From Kordiimonas sediminis (GTDB lineage Bacteria; Pseudomonadota; Alphaproteobacteria; Sphingomonadales; Kordiimonadaceae), in the NCBI RefSeq assembly GCF_014656395.1, contig NZ_BNCI01000001.1, positions 1,213,893 to 1,277,892 on the forward strand: a DNA stretch of 64,000 nucleotides. The letters are read 5' to 3'. Positions 1-9,000 of the stretch are shown here, piece by piece (positions within the stretch are counted from its first letter, which is position 1; each line of letters begins with the position of its first letter). The notes beneath the pieces were generated by a model. It saw nothing but the letters and a program-made list of their open reading frames with translations. It ran no database searches and was not told the origin of the DNA. The position numbers were made by a program, and so were the translations under genes.

Positions 1-2
1 CC

Positions 3-923
3 CCGGATGGGAATGGCTGGTTTGATATAACGACCAGTTATGACAGCCTGCTTCGGGGCGCGCATCCGCTTGCCCACATGCAGATATTTCCATCAGGATT
101 ATATTTTGCATGTGAATTTCAGACGTCAGCCCCCTTTGGGACGACACGCAACCGTCTATTTTCGCAAGGGGCCGTTCATATTGATTTGCTGCAGTCTGGC
201 GGGGTCGAGGTCACATTCGTGCACGCATCCGGGCAGGTGGTTCTGACATCATCGGGTTCAGTTCCCGCGGTGGATGATGGGTCTCCTCATAGTCTGAGCG
301 TTACCTGGGACGGCACGGCACTGCCAGATAATGTACAGATTAAAATTGATGGCAGCACTATTGGAACGGGCAGTTTTGTTGACGGCCCTCTTCTCAGCAC
401 GACTGCCCCTCTGACACTTGGCGCGGCACTGGACGGGTTTCAAGGCAAGGTGCGCAATATCCAGCTTGCAAACAGGCCTGTTGTACAAACTGTATTGTCT
501 GATTGGGCCGGGTCTGGTGTGCATACTGATTGTCTGGCATCAGGAAATTCGGGGGCGGTAAGCCTGGGGGCGATTTTACAGCTGACAGAGGGTGGCGGTA
601 CATCCCTTCTTGGCGTGTCTGGACGAACCGGCGAGTTACTGACGGCAAAAGCAGTGCGCCCCGTGGGTAATGGGGGATACCTTTTCCTGCACGCAAGTCT
701 GGGCAGCCTTGCCGCTGACTGTATAGCGCAGGGTAGCGGACAAGCGCACCTTGTCAGTGGTAATGCCGGATGGGGCATGTTTTCAGGGGGTACGTACCAG
801 TATGCGTCCGACCGCCAAACCTTCGTTCGGTCAGGTTCGCGGCAGATACAGGCCTGCGGGCACATCAGTGTGCCCCGCCGCCTATACAGAGCAAGTGATA
901 AGAACACCGACCGGACCCGCTAA
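3..923 (+). CDS. Phage structural protein with LamG/concanavalin-like fold (5' end outside window, 3' end probably frameshifted)
   Basis: The frame is open from the first codon in the window, so the gene starts further left. The visible ~300 residues are rich in Gly, Ser and Thr and hold a LamG-like stretch (roughly residues 25-170, with SLSVTWDG, VQIKIDGSTIGTG and FQGKVRNIQLANRP), the jelly-roll pattern used for carbohydrate or surface binding. It lies first in a phage tail/connector gene row, so a capsid decoration or fibre role is likely but inferred. After about base 838 the frame changes character. A more protein-like continuation runs in frame 1 and then frame 2, ending in a TGA at 998-1000 that overlaps the next ATG. 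Two one-base insertions near 856 and 914 would explain this, as mutation or sequence error. Confidence 0.6.
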   Translation, partial: PDGNGWFDITTSYDSLLRGAHPLAHMQIFPSGLYFACEFQTSAPFGTTRNRLFSQGAVHIDLLQSGGVEVTFVHASGQVVLTSSGSVPAVDDGSPHSLSVTWDGTALPDNVQIKIDGSTIGTGSFVDGPLLSTTAPLTLGAALDGFQGKVRNIQLANRPVVQTVLSDWAGSGVHTDCLASGNSGAVSLGAILQLTEGGGTSLLGVSGRTGELLTAKAVRPVGNGGYLFLHASLGSLAADCIAQGSGQAHLVSGNAGWGMFSGGTYQYASDRQTFVRSGSRQIQACGHISVPRRLYRASDKNTDRTR

Positions 924-996
924 TTGGCGCGGCATCTGTTGGCCAGTTTCGCAGCTTGCTGCCTTCTACTTACATTAATCTAACATGGAGAATATT

Positions 997-1455
997 ATGA
1001 CGGTTGGAAGTTTTCAGGTTTTCGACAAGACGTTGGAGGCCATGCTTCTTGGTACACTGGGTAGCCTTGATGGGGCGGTGCTATCGGGGGTTCTCCTTGG
1101 TGCGTCTTACAGCCCAGATGTTACGCTGCATGCGACATACGCTGATATAGTGGCGTTGGAGATATCTGGCGGCGATTATGCGCAGTCTGCTGTTTCGTCT
1201 GCCGCGGTAACAGACCTTCTGGACGGCGTTGGGTTTTCGACGGCGGATGTGTCCTTTGGCAGTGCGGTAACGATCAGCGGAGCCAAGTATCTTGCCCTCG
1301 TGGTCGGCAGTGCGGGGCTGTTGCAAAATACCGATAGGATACTTGGGGTGCAGGATTTAAATACTGACAGCCCAGTGGCAACTGTTGCCAGCACAAATGG
1401 TGAATTTACAGTGCAGACACCTGTCGGTGGCTGGTTCGTTTTGGCAAGGTCATAG
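997..1455 (+). CDS. Unknown phage protein in the connector/tail gene row
   Basis: A 152-residue protein with no family I recognise. It is small, aliphatic and Gly/Ser/Ala rich with alternating hydrophobic residues, suggesting a beta-rich structural protein, and ends in GGWFVLARS. An in-frame ATG at 985 is also possible, but GGAG at 987-990 lies six bases before the ATG at 997, which makes 997 the better start. The next gene begins two bases after its stop, so it is translated as part of the same operon. Position between the LamG protein and the fibre-tail adaptor suggests a virion component. Confidence 0.55.
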   Translation: MTVGSFQVFDKTLEAMLLGTLGSLDGAVLSGVLLGASYSPDVTLHATYADIVALEISGGDYAQSAVSSAAVTDLLDGVGFSTADVSFGSAVTISGAKYLALVVGSAGLLQNTDRILGVQDLNTDSPVATVASTNGEFTVQTPVGGWFVLARS

Positions 1456-1457
1456 CA

Positions 1458-1739
1458 ATGGGAGTTTATCTGAAAGACCCGTCCGCTACGCTTGATTACA
1501 GCGTTGACTGGGCCGACACGCTACTCGCGGGCGAAACAATAGTTTCTGCCCAGTGGTCAGTTACACCAAACGGTGCAGAAGACCTGCAATTGGGGCAGGA
1601 ATATATAAACGGTTCTGTCTATTCTGTCTTTGTGGCCGGAGGGTATCCTGGGGCGCAATATCGGTTGTCCTGCCGTGTATCAACGGATCAGGGGCGGACG
1701 ATGGAACGCAGTTTTTGCCTAAGAATTGGGGAGACCTGA
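1458..1739 (+). CDS. Phage fibre-tail adaptor-like protein
   Basis: A 93-residue protein with the pattern of the small phage fibre-tail adaptor family: an N-terminal DYSVDWADTLLAGETIVSA segment (a D-W-ADxL...G-D/E-T-I motif), a central strand with GGYPGAQYRLSCRV, and an ending TMERSFCLRI that matches the usual R-x-x-E-R-S-x-x-L-x-V/I end of an Ig-like domain. Family members are about this length and usually sit beside connector or fibre genes, as here. The stop is two bases from the start of the head-tail connector gene. Function is inferred from family resemblance; no catalytic role is expected. Confidence 0.7.
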   Translation: MGVYLKDPSATLDYSVDWADTLLAGETIVSAQWSVTPNGAEDLQLGQEYINGSVYSVFVAGGYPGAQYRLSCRVSTDQGRTMERSFCLRIGET

Positions 1740-1741
1740 TA

Positions 1742-2353
1742 ATGCGGTATGACTATGTATCCGAGGCGGTGAATATGCCGCTTTTGCTTGAGGATGTGAA
1801 AGACCATCTGCGCATAAAAAATCATGCGGAAGATGCGTATCTGACCGGACTGGTGATGTCCGCACAGTCTGCTATCGAAAGTCGGTTCGGGCTTTGCCTG
1901 CTTACCAGGAATATCCGTTTTTTCCTGAATGATTGGGGCGCAGAGCGCAAGACTTCGCGGTGGTGGTCAGGGGTGAAAGACGGTGCGACTTCTGATGTCC
2001 CGGCCTCGGCACGGGCAATTGCACTCCCGGTCAGACCGCTGAAATCGGTGGTCACTGTCACCGTGGACGGTGGTACTGTTCCCTCAGGTTTGTATGATAT
2101 TCAACCGGGTGAGATGCCGTGTTTTTACGTCAGGGGTGGTTTACCGCGACCACAGGCACCGTGTGATGGAATTCGGATTGAGGCGGTTGCAGGGTACGGC
2201 GACAGTTGGAACGATATTCCCCCATTGATACGGCAGGCACTGTTGCAGGTGATTGCCTATCTTTATGGCCACAGGGGGGATGACCCGCATCAAGCCCTCT
2301 CGGGATCCGGGGCTGTTTCCTTGTTATCCTCTTTAAGGCGCTTCAGCCTTTAA
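1742..2353 (+). CDS. Head-tail connector protein, gp6 / phiE125 gp8-like (GTA g6-like)
   Basis: A 203-residue protein resembling the phage head-tail connector family (HK97 gp6-like, phiE125 gp8-like; the g6 gene of alphaproteobacterial GTAs). The N terminus has the typical LLLEDVKDHLRI motif followed by a helical DAYLTGLVMSAQSAIE segment. The middle has PLKSVVTVTVDG and the end holds IPPLIRQALLQVIAYLYGHR. The protein would form the ring that joins portal and tail. The reading frame is open upstream to 1553, but the ATG at 1742 is two bases after the previous stop and gives the family's normal N terminus. The usual head-closure gene (g7-like) is not found directly after it. Confidence 0.8.
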   Translation: MRYDYVSEAVNMPLLLEDVKDHLRIKNHAEDAYLTGLVMSAQSAIESRFGLCLLTRNIRFFLNDWGAERKTSRWWSGVKDGATSDVPASARAIALPVRPLKSVVTVTVDGGTVPSGLYDIQPGEMPCFYVRGGLPRPQAPCDGIRIEAVAGYGDSWNDIPPLIRQALLQVIAYLYGHRGDDPHQALSGSGAVSLLSSLRRFSL

Positions 2354-2400
2354 TGTGATCTAGCGCCTTTAGGCGTTCATATTTTTACAAAGGAATTATG

Positions 2401-2832
2401 ATGACCAGATTTGCCGCAGGCCCCCTGCAGGCGGGGGTGCGTGATGTGTTGCAGGCCTCTTTGCCTGTGATGGAATCAATTGCCAGTCTTTATGACACTG
2501 TGCCCGAGACTGCTGTCAGCCCCTATCTGTATTTTGGGGCATCGGAAGAGGTTGCAGAGGATACCAAAACCCTAACCGGACGATCGATCACCTTTGATCT
2601 GGGCATAGTCGCGGGCAGCGGGGGCCAGTGCACGGTGAAATCCCTATTCAGTCTGATTGACACCGCGCTCAAGGATGGCGGGTTGGCCGTTTCCGGATGG
2701 TCGCTTGTTTCCCTTTCGCTCGTTAGTGCCCGTGTGGATGCCAACCAAAAGACGCTTCAGGGCACAATCGCCCAAAGAACGACGGAAGGTGTTCTTCGCT
2801 ACAAGGCTCTTTTATTTCAGCAGCAAAGCTGA
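2401..2832 (+). CDS. Tail terminator protein, DUF3168 family (GTA g8-like)
   Basis: A 143-residue protein with the DUF3168 pattern: an N-terminal helix (VRDVLQASLPVMESIASLYD), then SPYLYFGASEEV, a central strand with SITFDLGIVA, a helix VKSLFSLIDTALKD, and a terminal strand block. In GTAs and lambda-like siphoviruses this protein caps the tail tube. Two adjacent ATGs are possible (2398 and 2401); AGGA at 2391-2394 is better spaced for 2401. A 47-base gap separates it from the connector gene, the first real gap in this operon. Confidence 0.75.
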   Translation: MTRFAAGPLQAGVRDVLQASLPVMESIASLYDTVPETAVSPYLYFGASEEVAEDTKTLTGRSITFDLGIVAGSGGQCTVKSLFSLIDTALKDGGLAVSGWSLVSLSLVSARVDANQKTLQGTIAQRTTEGVLRYKALLFQQQS

Positions 2833-2869
2833 ATATCGCAGTTAAAATCAACAATATTGGAGACAGAGA

Positions 2870-3271
2870 ATGTCAGCACAGGCAGGCAAGGATATGATCC
2901 TGAAAATGGATATTGCCGGTACAAAAACGATCATTGGCGGATTTCGGTCGAACAGCTTCAGGCTGAACGGTGAAACGGTAGAGGTCACAAATAAAGGGTC
3001 AGGTGGCATGCGGGAATTCCTGGAAGGTGGCGGTGTTAAGTCCTTGTCCACATCCGGGTCCGGGCTTTTTGTAACTGACGATCATATGGTGGCTGTTCAG
3101 ACGGCGTTGTTGACCGGCAGTTTGGTAGACTTTGATATTCTCATTCCCGGACACGGAACGTTTTCTGCACACTTTGCAGTCACGAATCTGGAGATGTCCG
3201 GCGAACATAACGGGGAAGTGACATTTTCCGTTTCCCTTGAAAGTTCTGGTCCGATTGCTTTCGCAGTATGA
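2870..3271 (+). CDS. Major tail (tube) protein, GTA g9-like
   Basis: A 133-residue tail tube protein of the type found as g9 in alphaproteobacterial GTAs and TP901-1-like phages. Recognisable parts are the N terminus AQAGKDMILKMDIAGT, the segment LNGETVEVTNKGSGGMREFLEGGGVKS, and the end HNGEVTFSVSLESSGPIAF. Copies stack into the tail tube, which implies a tubular tail. The stop overlaps the next start as ATGA (3268-3271), typical of translational coupling. Confidence 0.82.
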   Translation: MSAQAGKDMILKMDIAGTKTIIGGFRSNSFRLNGETVEVTNKGSGGMREFLEGGGVKSLSTSGSGLFVTDDHMVAVQTALLTGSLVDFDILIPGHGTFSAHFAVTNLEMSGEHNGEVTFSVSLESSGPIAFAV

Positions 3272-3711
3272 CTATTGGCCTAAAGGATAATATGCCAGTG
3301 GACGTCCCTGATGAAGCTGCCTTGATAGAAGGCTACAGGGAAGTAACGGCAGCCTGTCTTGCAGCGGCGACTGATCTTCAGGGTGCATTCAGGGACACGA
3401 TACGCAGGACCAGGGCGGGGTTTGAGGGGCTTGGCAACAGGGCCACCGCCGTACCCAATTCACCCAGCATGTCAGTCGGCCATAAAGAGGCTGGGCCAAA
3501 TGACGGCTTCCTGCAGCCGTTCGCACGGAACTATACTGGCAGCAGGGACATGCCAGACGGTACAGTGGATGCCAAGCCAATTGCCCGGCATAACAGATAC
3601 GCGCTGTATCCTGCGCAGGATCACGGTGTGATGGTCCTATCTGCGCTTCCCATGGTCAGTCAGTCTATTGAACAGGCGTTGGGGCACTATGCCTCTGCAC
3701 AGCACCGCTGA
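3268..3711 (+). CDS. Unknown phage tail-region protein
   Basis: A 147-residue protein that I cannot assign. The first 50 residues are helical and charged (EGYREVTAACLAAATDLQGAFRDT as a likely amphipathic helix), the middle is low in structure (NSPSMSVGHKEAGPNDG), and the end is again helical. It starts inside the ATGA overlap with the major tail gene and precedes the tail assembly chaperone, so it should belong to tail assembly. In GTAs the major tail gene is followed directly by a chaperone, so this is an extra gene here. A head-closure or neck role moved from its usual place is possible but unproven. Confidence 0.5.
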   Translation: MTIGLKDNMPVDVPDEAALIEGYREVTAACLAAATDLQGAFRDTIRRTRAGFEGLGNRATAVPNSPSMSVGHKEAGPNDGFLQPFARNYTGSRDMPDGTVDAKPIARHNRYALYPAQDHGVMVLSALPMVSQSIEQALGHYASAQHR

Positions 3712-3760
3712 CGGTCAGACACTATCAGATACTTTCAAATCAACAGGATACGAACAAAGC

Positions 3761-4111
3761 ATGGCTATACCGCTATTAGGGGAGAAGACCCTGCCGTGGT
3801 CGGATGGGGCGCTTACCCTCCGGCTGTCGATTGGCACTATGATGGAACTAGAAGACCATATGAATATGGGGTTGATGACGGCACTGCAAACCCGTTTTGC
3901 TGACATGACCATCCGTGACTTGGTGATGTTACTGCTGGCGATGACGGGGCGCGATTTTCGTGACCCTCAGCTTATCAGGAACGTTGCGGCAGAGCTTCCC
4001 CGAAACGACATTGCACAGACTATGCTGGCCGTGGCTGAATGTCTGCAGGCTAACCTTGCGCCCCAGCTTACGCCGCTTACCCAAGGGGACGACAGTGCCG
4101 CACAACCATGA
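3761..4111 (+). CDS. Tail assembly chaperone, GTA g10-like (Phage_TAC_11 type)
   Basis: The segment from MAIPLLGEKTLPWSDG through LTLRLSIGTMMELEDHMNMG matches the start of GTA g10-type tail assembly chaperones, in which a short beta hairpin with a small loop is followed by a G-x-M-x-x-L-E helix. It then has MTIRDLVMLLLAMTGR and AELPRNDIAQTMLAVAECL, again the family's helices. The frame is open to 3668 and an ATG at 3689 would add 24 residues; I chose 3761 because the family homology begins there, although the AGGA at 3745-3748 is rather far. The product would chaperone the tape measure or tail tube during assembly. Confidence 0.65.
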   Translation: MAIPLLGEKTLPWSDGALTLRLSIGTMMELEDHMNMGLMTALQTRFADMTIRDLVMLLLAMTGRDFRDPQLIRNVAAELPRNDIAQTMLAVAECLQANLAPQLTPLTQGDDSAAQP

Positions 4112-4328
4112 CAGTGATCTCGCTTGGGCGCTTGAGGCCGGGGCTGTTCTTGGCTGGACTTTGCCGGAAACATTAACCGCAACCCTGCCGGGGCTGCTGA
4201 TCGCCTTGCGTGGGTATCAGCGCCGGTACGGCATTGACCCGGACGCGGCCAACCCTGCGGTCACACAGCCTATGACACGGGATGATCTGGATACCATGAT
4301 TACATCGCTGAAAAAGGAAACAGAATGA
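4095..4328 (+). CDS. Probable second small tail assembly chaperone (GTA g10.1-like)
   Basis: A 77-residue helical protein in the position of the second, C-terminal chaperone of GTA tail operons. I chose the GTG at 4095, preceded by GGGG at 4085-4088, because it overlaps the end of the upstream chaperone by 17 bases and removes unlikely Arg/Leu-rich sequence from the longer frame. It contains AWALEAGAVLGWTLPETL, like the W-x-x-x-x-x-x-L-x-W/G...P-x-E motif of such chaperones, and ends MITSLKKETE. In siphoviruses the tape measure gene should follow, but the next start (ATGA at 4325-4328) belongs to a minor tail protein. Confidence 0.55.
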   Translation: MPHNHDSDLAWALEAGAVLGWTLPETLTATLPGLLIALRGYQRRYGIDPDAANPAVTQPMTRDDLDTMITSLKKETE

Positions 4329-4930
4329 CACTGGTTTATCCGCTTAATATGCCTGCCAGCCCCAAGCCCCTTGATGCATCCATTTATATTGAACGCAACC
4401 AAACGACTGTAGAAACATTTGCCAGGAAAAAGCAAATCCACCGCAATCCAGGGGACAGGTGGATTGGGAAAATCAGCCTGCCGCCGATGTCAGCATCAGA
4501 TGCGGCAGACTGGCTGGGTTTCTTTGACGCACTGGACGGTTTTGTTGGCACCTTTTCAATGCCGCATCCTGATTATCATATGCCAAGGGGCTCTGCTTTG
4601 GGCAGTGGTCTTGTGGATGGCGGAGGGCAGCGCGGCACAACGCTTCAAACCCGGGGCTGGGGCGTGTCGCAGTCAGTTTTATTCAAGCGGGGTGACATGC
4701 TGGAAGTAGGAGGGCGACTAAAGCGTATTGTCGTTGATGCAGCATCAGGCGCAGATGGTTCTGCCGAACTGACGATTATGCCCGCACTGATAGAAAGCCC
4801 GGCGGATACAAGCCCGGTCATCGTGACTAACCCCACCGGTATTTTCAGTCTAAGTGACGGCTTTGTTGCCCCGACATCAGACCACCTTGGCCATCACAGA
4901 TTCAGCTTTGCTGTAGAGGAGGCACTGTAA
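4325..4930 (+). CDS. Phage minor tail protein (distal-tail type)
   Basis: A 201-residue protein of a widespread but poorly named phage family that sits just upstream of the hub protein and NlpC/P60 peptidase. Typical features are an N terminus YPLNMPASPKP, the segment GDRWIGKISLPPM followed by DAADWLGFFDAL, a conserved GTFSMPHPDYHMPRG block, then a beta-rich half with RGDMLEVGGRLKRI and VIVTNPTGIF. Its order suggests a distal tail ring protein joining the tube to the hub; that role is inferred from synteny. The start overlaps the preceding stop by four bases and its own stop overlaps the next ATG by one base. Confidence 0.65.
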   Translation: MTLVYPLNMPASPKPLDASIYIERNQTTVETFARKKQIHRNPGDRWIGKISLPPMSASDAADWLGFFDALDGFVGTFSMPHPDYHMPRGSALGSGLVDGGGQRGTTLQTRGWGVSQSVLFKRGDMLEVGGRLKRIVVDAASGADGSAELTIMPALIESPADTSPVIVTNPTGIFSLSDGFVAPTSDHLGHHRFSFAVEEAL

Positions 4931-5598
4931 TGACAACGGATACGATTGTTTCAACCACGGTGCAAAATGCTCTGACAGGCAAATCCCTAATGATCCTGCC
5001 ACTAGTGAAACTGGAACTGGGCGACCGGACAAGCGAACAGGATTATGTCCGGGTATGGGGCGGGGCAACGAATCTTATGTGGGATGGGCAGACTTGGCAG
5101 GGTGTTGGATCACTTGGACAAATCGAGGCGGTTAAAGCAGACGCCAGAGGGGCGCTGCATGGCTTGTCTCTGACACTGAACGGTATCCCGCAAGATCTTT
5201 TGCAGGATGTAAAATCCGTTGGGTACAGAGGACGTCTGGGCCGTGTATGGATCGCGGCCTTTGATGATGCCATGTCCCTGATTGATAGACCGGTCCTGAT
5301 TTTTGCTGGCGAGATATCTGCCATGATCCTGAAGGATGGACGCACAAACCGGTCTGTGGGGGTGGAACTTGAAAGCCGTATCTCTGTCCTGAAGCGGGTT
5401 ATGCCTGCCCTGCGCACCGACGAAGATCATCAACGCCGGTATCCGGGCGATAAATTTTATGAATTCGTCCCCAACGTTCTGAATAAAACCCTCTATTGGG
5501 GGCTGAAGTCGCCGTCGACTGCCCGCAGTGTGGGAGGTGGGTTTGGCGGATCGTATGGCAGGGGCAGCAGCGGCTATCCTTTTCTTGAGCAGTTTTAA
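4930..5598 (+). CDS. Phage tail hub/baseplate protein
   Basis: A 222-residue protein of the family that normally precedes the phage NlpC/P60-like peptidase, comparable in position to GTA g13 (DUF2163) and lambda gpL. It has PLVKLELGD, RVWGGATNLMWDGQTWQGVGSLGQIE (a beta strand pair with DGQTW), the repeat-like VELESRISVLKR, and the diagnostic end HQRRYPGDKFYEFVP followed by KTLYWG. After this the tail is Gly/Ser rich and probably disordered. It would form the hub that carries the tip protein. Confidence 0.65.
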   Translation: MTTDTIVSTTVQNALTGKSLMILPLVKLELGDRTSEQDYVRVWGGATNLMWDGQTWQGVGSLGQIEAVKADARGALHGLSLTLNGIPQDLLQDVKSVGYRGRLGRVWIAAFDDAMSLIDRPVLIFAGEISAMILKDGRTNRSVGVELESRISVLKRVMPALRTDEDHQRRYPGDKFYEFVPNVLNKTLYWGLKSPSTARSVGGGFGGSYGRGSSGYPFLEQF

Positions 5599-5614
5599 TA
5601 GGACGGCATATACC

Positions 5615-6064
5615 ATGAAACGATTTTACGACTGGCCCGAACGGCTTGATGCTGCTGTTCGGGGGCGCCTGCGCATGCCATTTGCGTATGGCCAGCATGA
5701 TTGCTGCATGGCGGCGGCGGATCTTATTCATGCGGTGACGGGCGTCGACCCTATGAAAGCATACCGCGGTCAATATCACAGTGCAGCATCAGCCGTTCGG
5801 TTGTTCCATTCTGCCGGACACAGCAGTCTGGTCACTGCCGTTGATAGCGCGCTTACTGCCCACGGTGCACATACCATCCAGGTTCTGCAGGCAAGTATTG
5901 GCGATCTGGTTATCGCCCAAACAGCTTTGCCGGATGCGCTGGGATCTGATGCCTGCGGTATTGCGGTCGGCGAACGTGCCTTATTTCCCAGCGACGTAGG
6001 CTGGATTTCGCTGCCTGTCAGGCAGGCTCACACAGCATATAGAATAGGACATCAGCATGGGTAA
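5615..6064 (+). CDS. Tail-tip peptidase-like protein (NlpC/P60-like, DUF6950 type)
   Basis: A 149-residue protein starting MKRFYDWPERLDA, with the motif FAYGQHDCCMAAADLI (about residues 23-38), the catalytic Cys region of the DUF6950 branch of the NlpC/P60-like superfamily, and ACGIAVG later, where the catalytic His would be expected in NlpC proteins but is not obvious. In lambda-like phages and GTAs (g14) the equivalent enzyme digests peptidoglycan at tail insertion. The frame is open to 5528, but that part overlaps the hub gene; 5615 is the first ATG after its stop. It overlaps the tip gene by 8 bases. Confidence 0.7.
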   Translation: MKRFYDWPERLDAAVRGRLRMPFAYGQHDCCMAAADLIHAVTGVDPMKAYRGQYHSAASAVRLFHSAGHSSLVTAVDSALTAHGAHTIQVLQASIGDLVIAQTALPDALGSDACGIAVGERALFPSDVGWISLPVRQAHTAYRIGHQHG

Positions 6065-9000
6065 GGTTGTTAAATCGGCATTGGCGGTTGCCGCGATTGC
6101 GGTTGTGTCAGTGGCGCTTCCCGGCAGCACGGGCATATGGGCGTCCTTGGGGGCAAGCGTTGGAACCGCCCTGGGGACAGGGCTGGCCGCTGGTGCCGCG
6201 CTGGCGGGGGCTGCAATCGGTGCCGGGATAGGGATTTTATCGTCTGTGCTGGCACCGCGTCCATCCGATATGGTGCAGCAGGCAGGTATTAAATTGCCTG
6301 TGGTCAACTCGCTCGACACACGGAAAATTCTTTACGGCACCGTACGTGTTGGCGGTACCGAGATATTTATCGAGGAATATGATGCCGCTGGTGGCGATAA
6401 TGTGCCCAATGATACGCTGGTATTTGCACGGGTCCTTGCGGACCATCCAGTATCAGGATTTGGGGATTTTTATCTGGGGGACACTAATCTGGGTCCGGTC
6501 AGTGGCGAGACAGTCGCCGGAGAGTATGCAGGCAAGCTTCATATCAGACAGTATGACGGGCAGCAATCGCAAGCAGATAGCTGGCTTTCTGCTGCACATC
6601 CAGATTGGGGCGCAGGACACCTTGGAACTGGTCAGGCATACTATGTTGTAAAGGCAGGCTATGATCCTGAGCTGTTTCCGTACGGAGCAGGTGAACTGCG
6701 CCGCTGCAGCCTCGAAGTCGTCGGTAAAGCCGTCTATGACCCAAGAGACAGCCAGCAGGATATGCATGCAGCAGATACCTGGCTTTTTTCGACCAATCCG
6801 GCCTTATGCATTCTGGACTTCCTGCGGGATGCGGTGCTGAACAATCCCGTTCGGGATGACGAGATTGATTTCGATAGTTTCATAGCGGCTGCGAATGTTT
6901 GTGATGAACCGGTCACAGTGAAGGGGGGCGGCACGATCAAACGCTACAGTCTGAACGGCGTGGTAGACTGTGCTCGGTCCAAATGGGAAACGGTCCAGAT
7001 GATGCTGACTGCTATGTCAGGCAGAATACTGTGGACAGGTGGGAAGATCAGGGTGCTGGCCGCGGCCCACCAGACAGACCTGAAACTGTTGAACAGCGAA
7101 GATATCATCAGTGCTGTCTATACGCCTGCCCCGCCCACCGGGCAGCGGTATAATGAAGTTCGCGGCACCTATATTGACCCAGCAAACGGGTATGAACCGC
7201 GCGACTTTCCAGCGAAAAGATTAGCAGCCGATCAGGACGACGAAGGGCAGGTTATCTTCACCCTGAACCTGCCGTTTTGCACCGACCACAGAGAAGCCCA
7301 GCGACATGCAAAAATTGCGCTTGGACAGGTGCGACAGCCGCTATTGCAGCTGGAGACTTTGCCAATTGGCCTTGCCTTTCAGCCGATGGACGTGGTGGTG
7401 ATAAGTCACGAAACACTGGAGCTTGTAAACGAACCTTTCCGTGTGGTGGAGCAGACGATCTCCCCTGCCGGGAATGGGGAACCGCTCAAGGTACAGCTGG
7501 GGCTCGTGAAGGAAGATGCGTCCATATATTCCTGGTACCCGGATACAGAAGAGTTTGATCATGCAGCACCGCCCTTACAGTCACAGGGAACGGGCCGCGA
7601 AACAAATATGCCGACCGGGGTTGGAACCATTCCCGTTGTGATGACGAATACTGACGGTACAGAAACCGCTGCCTTGCAGATATTCTGGAGCCCACCGGCG
7701 GTACAGGTTGCGAGTACACTTGTTGACTACCGACCCACCGGGACAGTGTCTTGGGTGCCTGCGGGCAGCGCACTTTATCCCGATACAGAGGTTATTCTGC
7801 CACTGCCGGAGAAAAGCGAAATTGATATTCGCGTACGGCATATCCACGGCAATGGAACCGTCAGTGCGGCTGTTGTGATAACGGCGATCAGTCCCGATGT
7901 TGCCGGGTCAGGCACACTGACATGGGGTGATATTACCGGCGACGGCAAGCCGGAAGATTATGCCGATGTAACCGCAGACGCGATGATGGAACTTGGTGCA
8001 CGCTGGGCCTTTAACGGGTCGGATGATGGATGGACCACCGAAAATGTTAGTCTGTCCGTTGCTGACGATTATATCAGTTGTACGACCACGGCCGCGAACA
8101 ATTCAATTACCAGCCCGGCGGACCTGAACATTGACGGATCAAAATACACCCGTGTCATATTTAAGATGCGGCGGACCGCTGCCAGTGGCGGTGTTGATTA
8201 TGATACGCCGGTTCTGTTTTATGCGACTACGGGCCACGGGATCTCTACCAGTTACCGCAAGGCCGTTACCCGTCCTTTCAAGCTGGGTGAGTGGGTTATC
8301 TTCACCTTTGACATGACCAAGCTGACAGCGGGCGGGACAGACTGGACCACCAGCACCATTACGCAGCTAAAGCTTGATTTATCGTTTCAAAGTGGGGATG
8401 GGTTCGACATTGATTATATTGCGCTTGGTAAGCCGGGAATGCCGTCTTCTGGTGTTGAAACACCAAACCTGATTGATGATAAATATTATACCAGCTTCCC
8501 TGCGTCGGATACTGACAGCCCGTCTGAATATGCCTATGTCACACTTGAAGATCTGGGGCTGAAAGTCGGGGACGTTATCAGTGCCTCGATTGAGGTGCAG
8601 ACACAAGGCGCGCGCCGCGGCAGGGTCGGCCTGTTTTTCGCACAGTCTAACTGGACGCTGGTAAAAACGCCCGGTGGCGGGTTGGTATCCACGGGGGCGT
8701 CTGAATGGAAGGTTGCCAAACTTGAAGGCTACCAAATCCCGCCACTGACCCACTATGTTCGGATAATCGGCGGCAGGGAAAACGGCGTTTCTGGGGCTGT
8801 AGCCTTTCGCCGGCCTGTGATAAATCGCGGTGCTGTTGCATCGAGACCCGCAGGCACCCGCCCGGACGTGGAAGAAGGGGCGACCAACACCACCAACACC
8901 AACCAGCTTGTAGACGGCGCAGGGCTTGGCCAGACCGCCACCTGGTCAAATATAACAGGCACTGGCAAGCCAGAGAATGATGCAACAAAAAATACAGGGG

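Noticed and set aside
440-907. 155-codon minus-strand open frame opposite the LamG-like gene
   Set aside because: Cys/Arg/Pro-rich composition and no ribosome site; it is a shadow of the plus-strand gene.
2361-2380. Small hairpin (CGCCT/AGGCG) between connector and tail terminator genes, followed by T-rich DNA
   Set aside because: Five-base stem with a two-base loop is too small for a terminator; downstream genes clearly belong to the same module.
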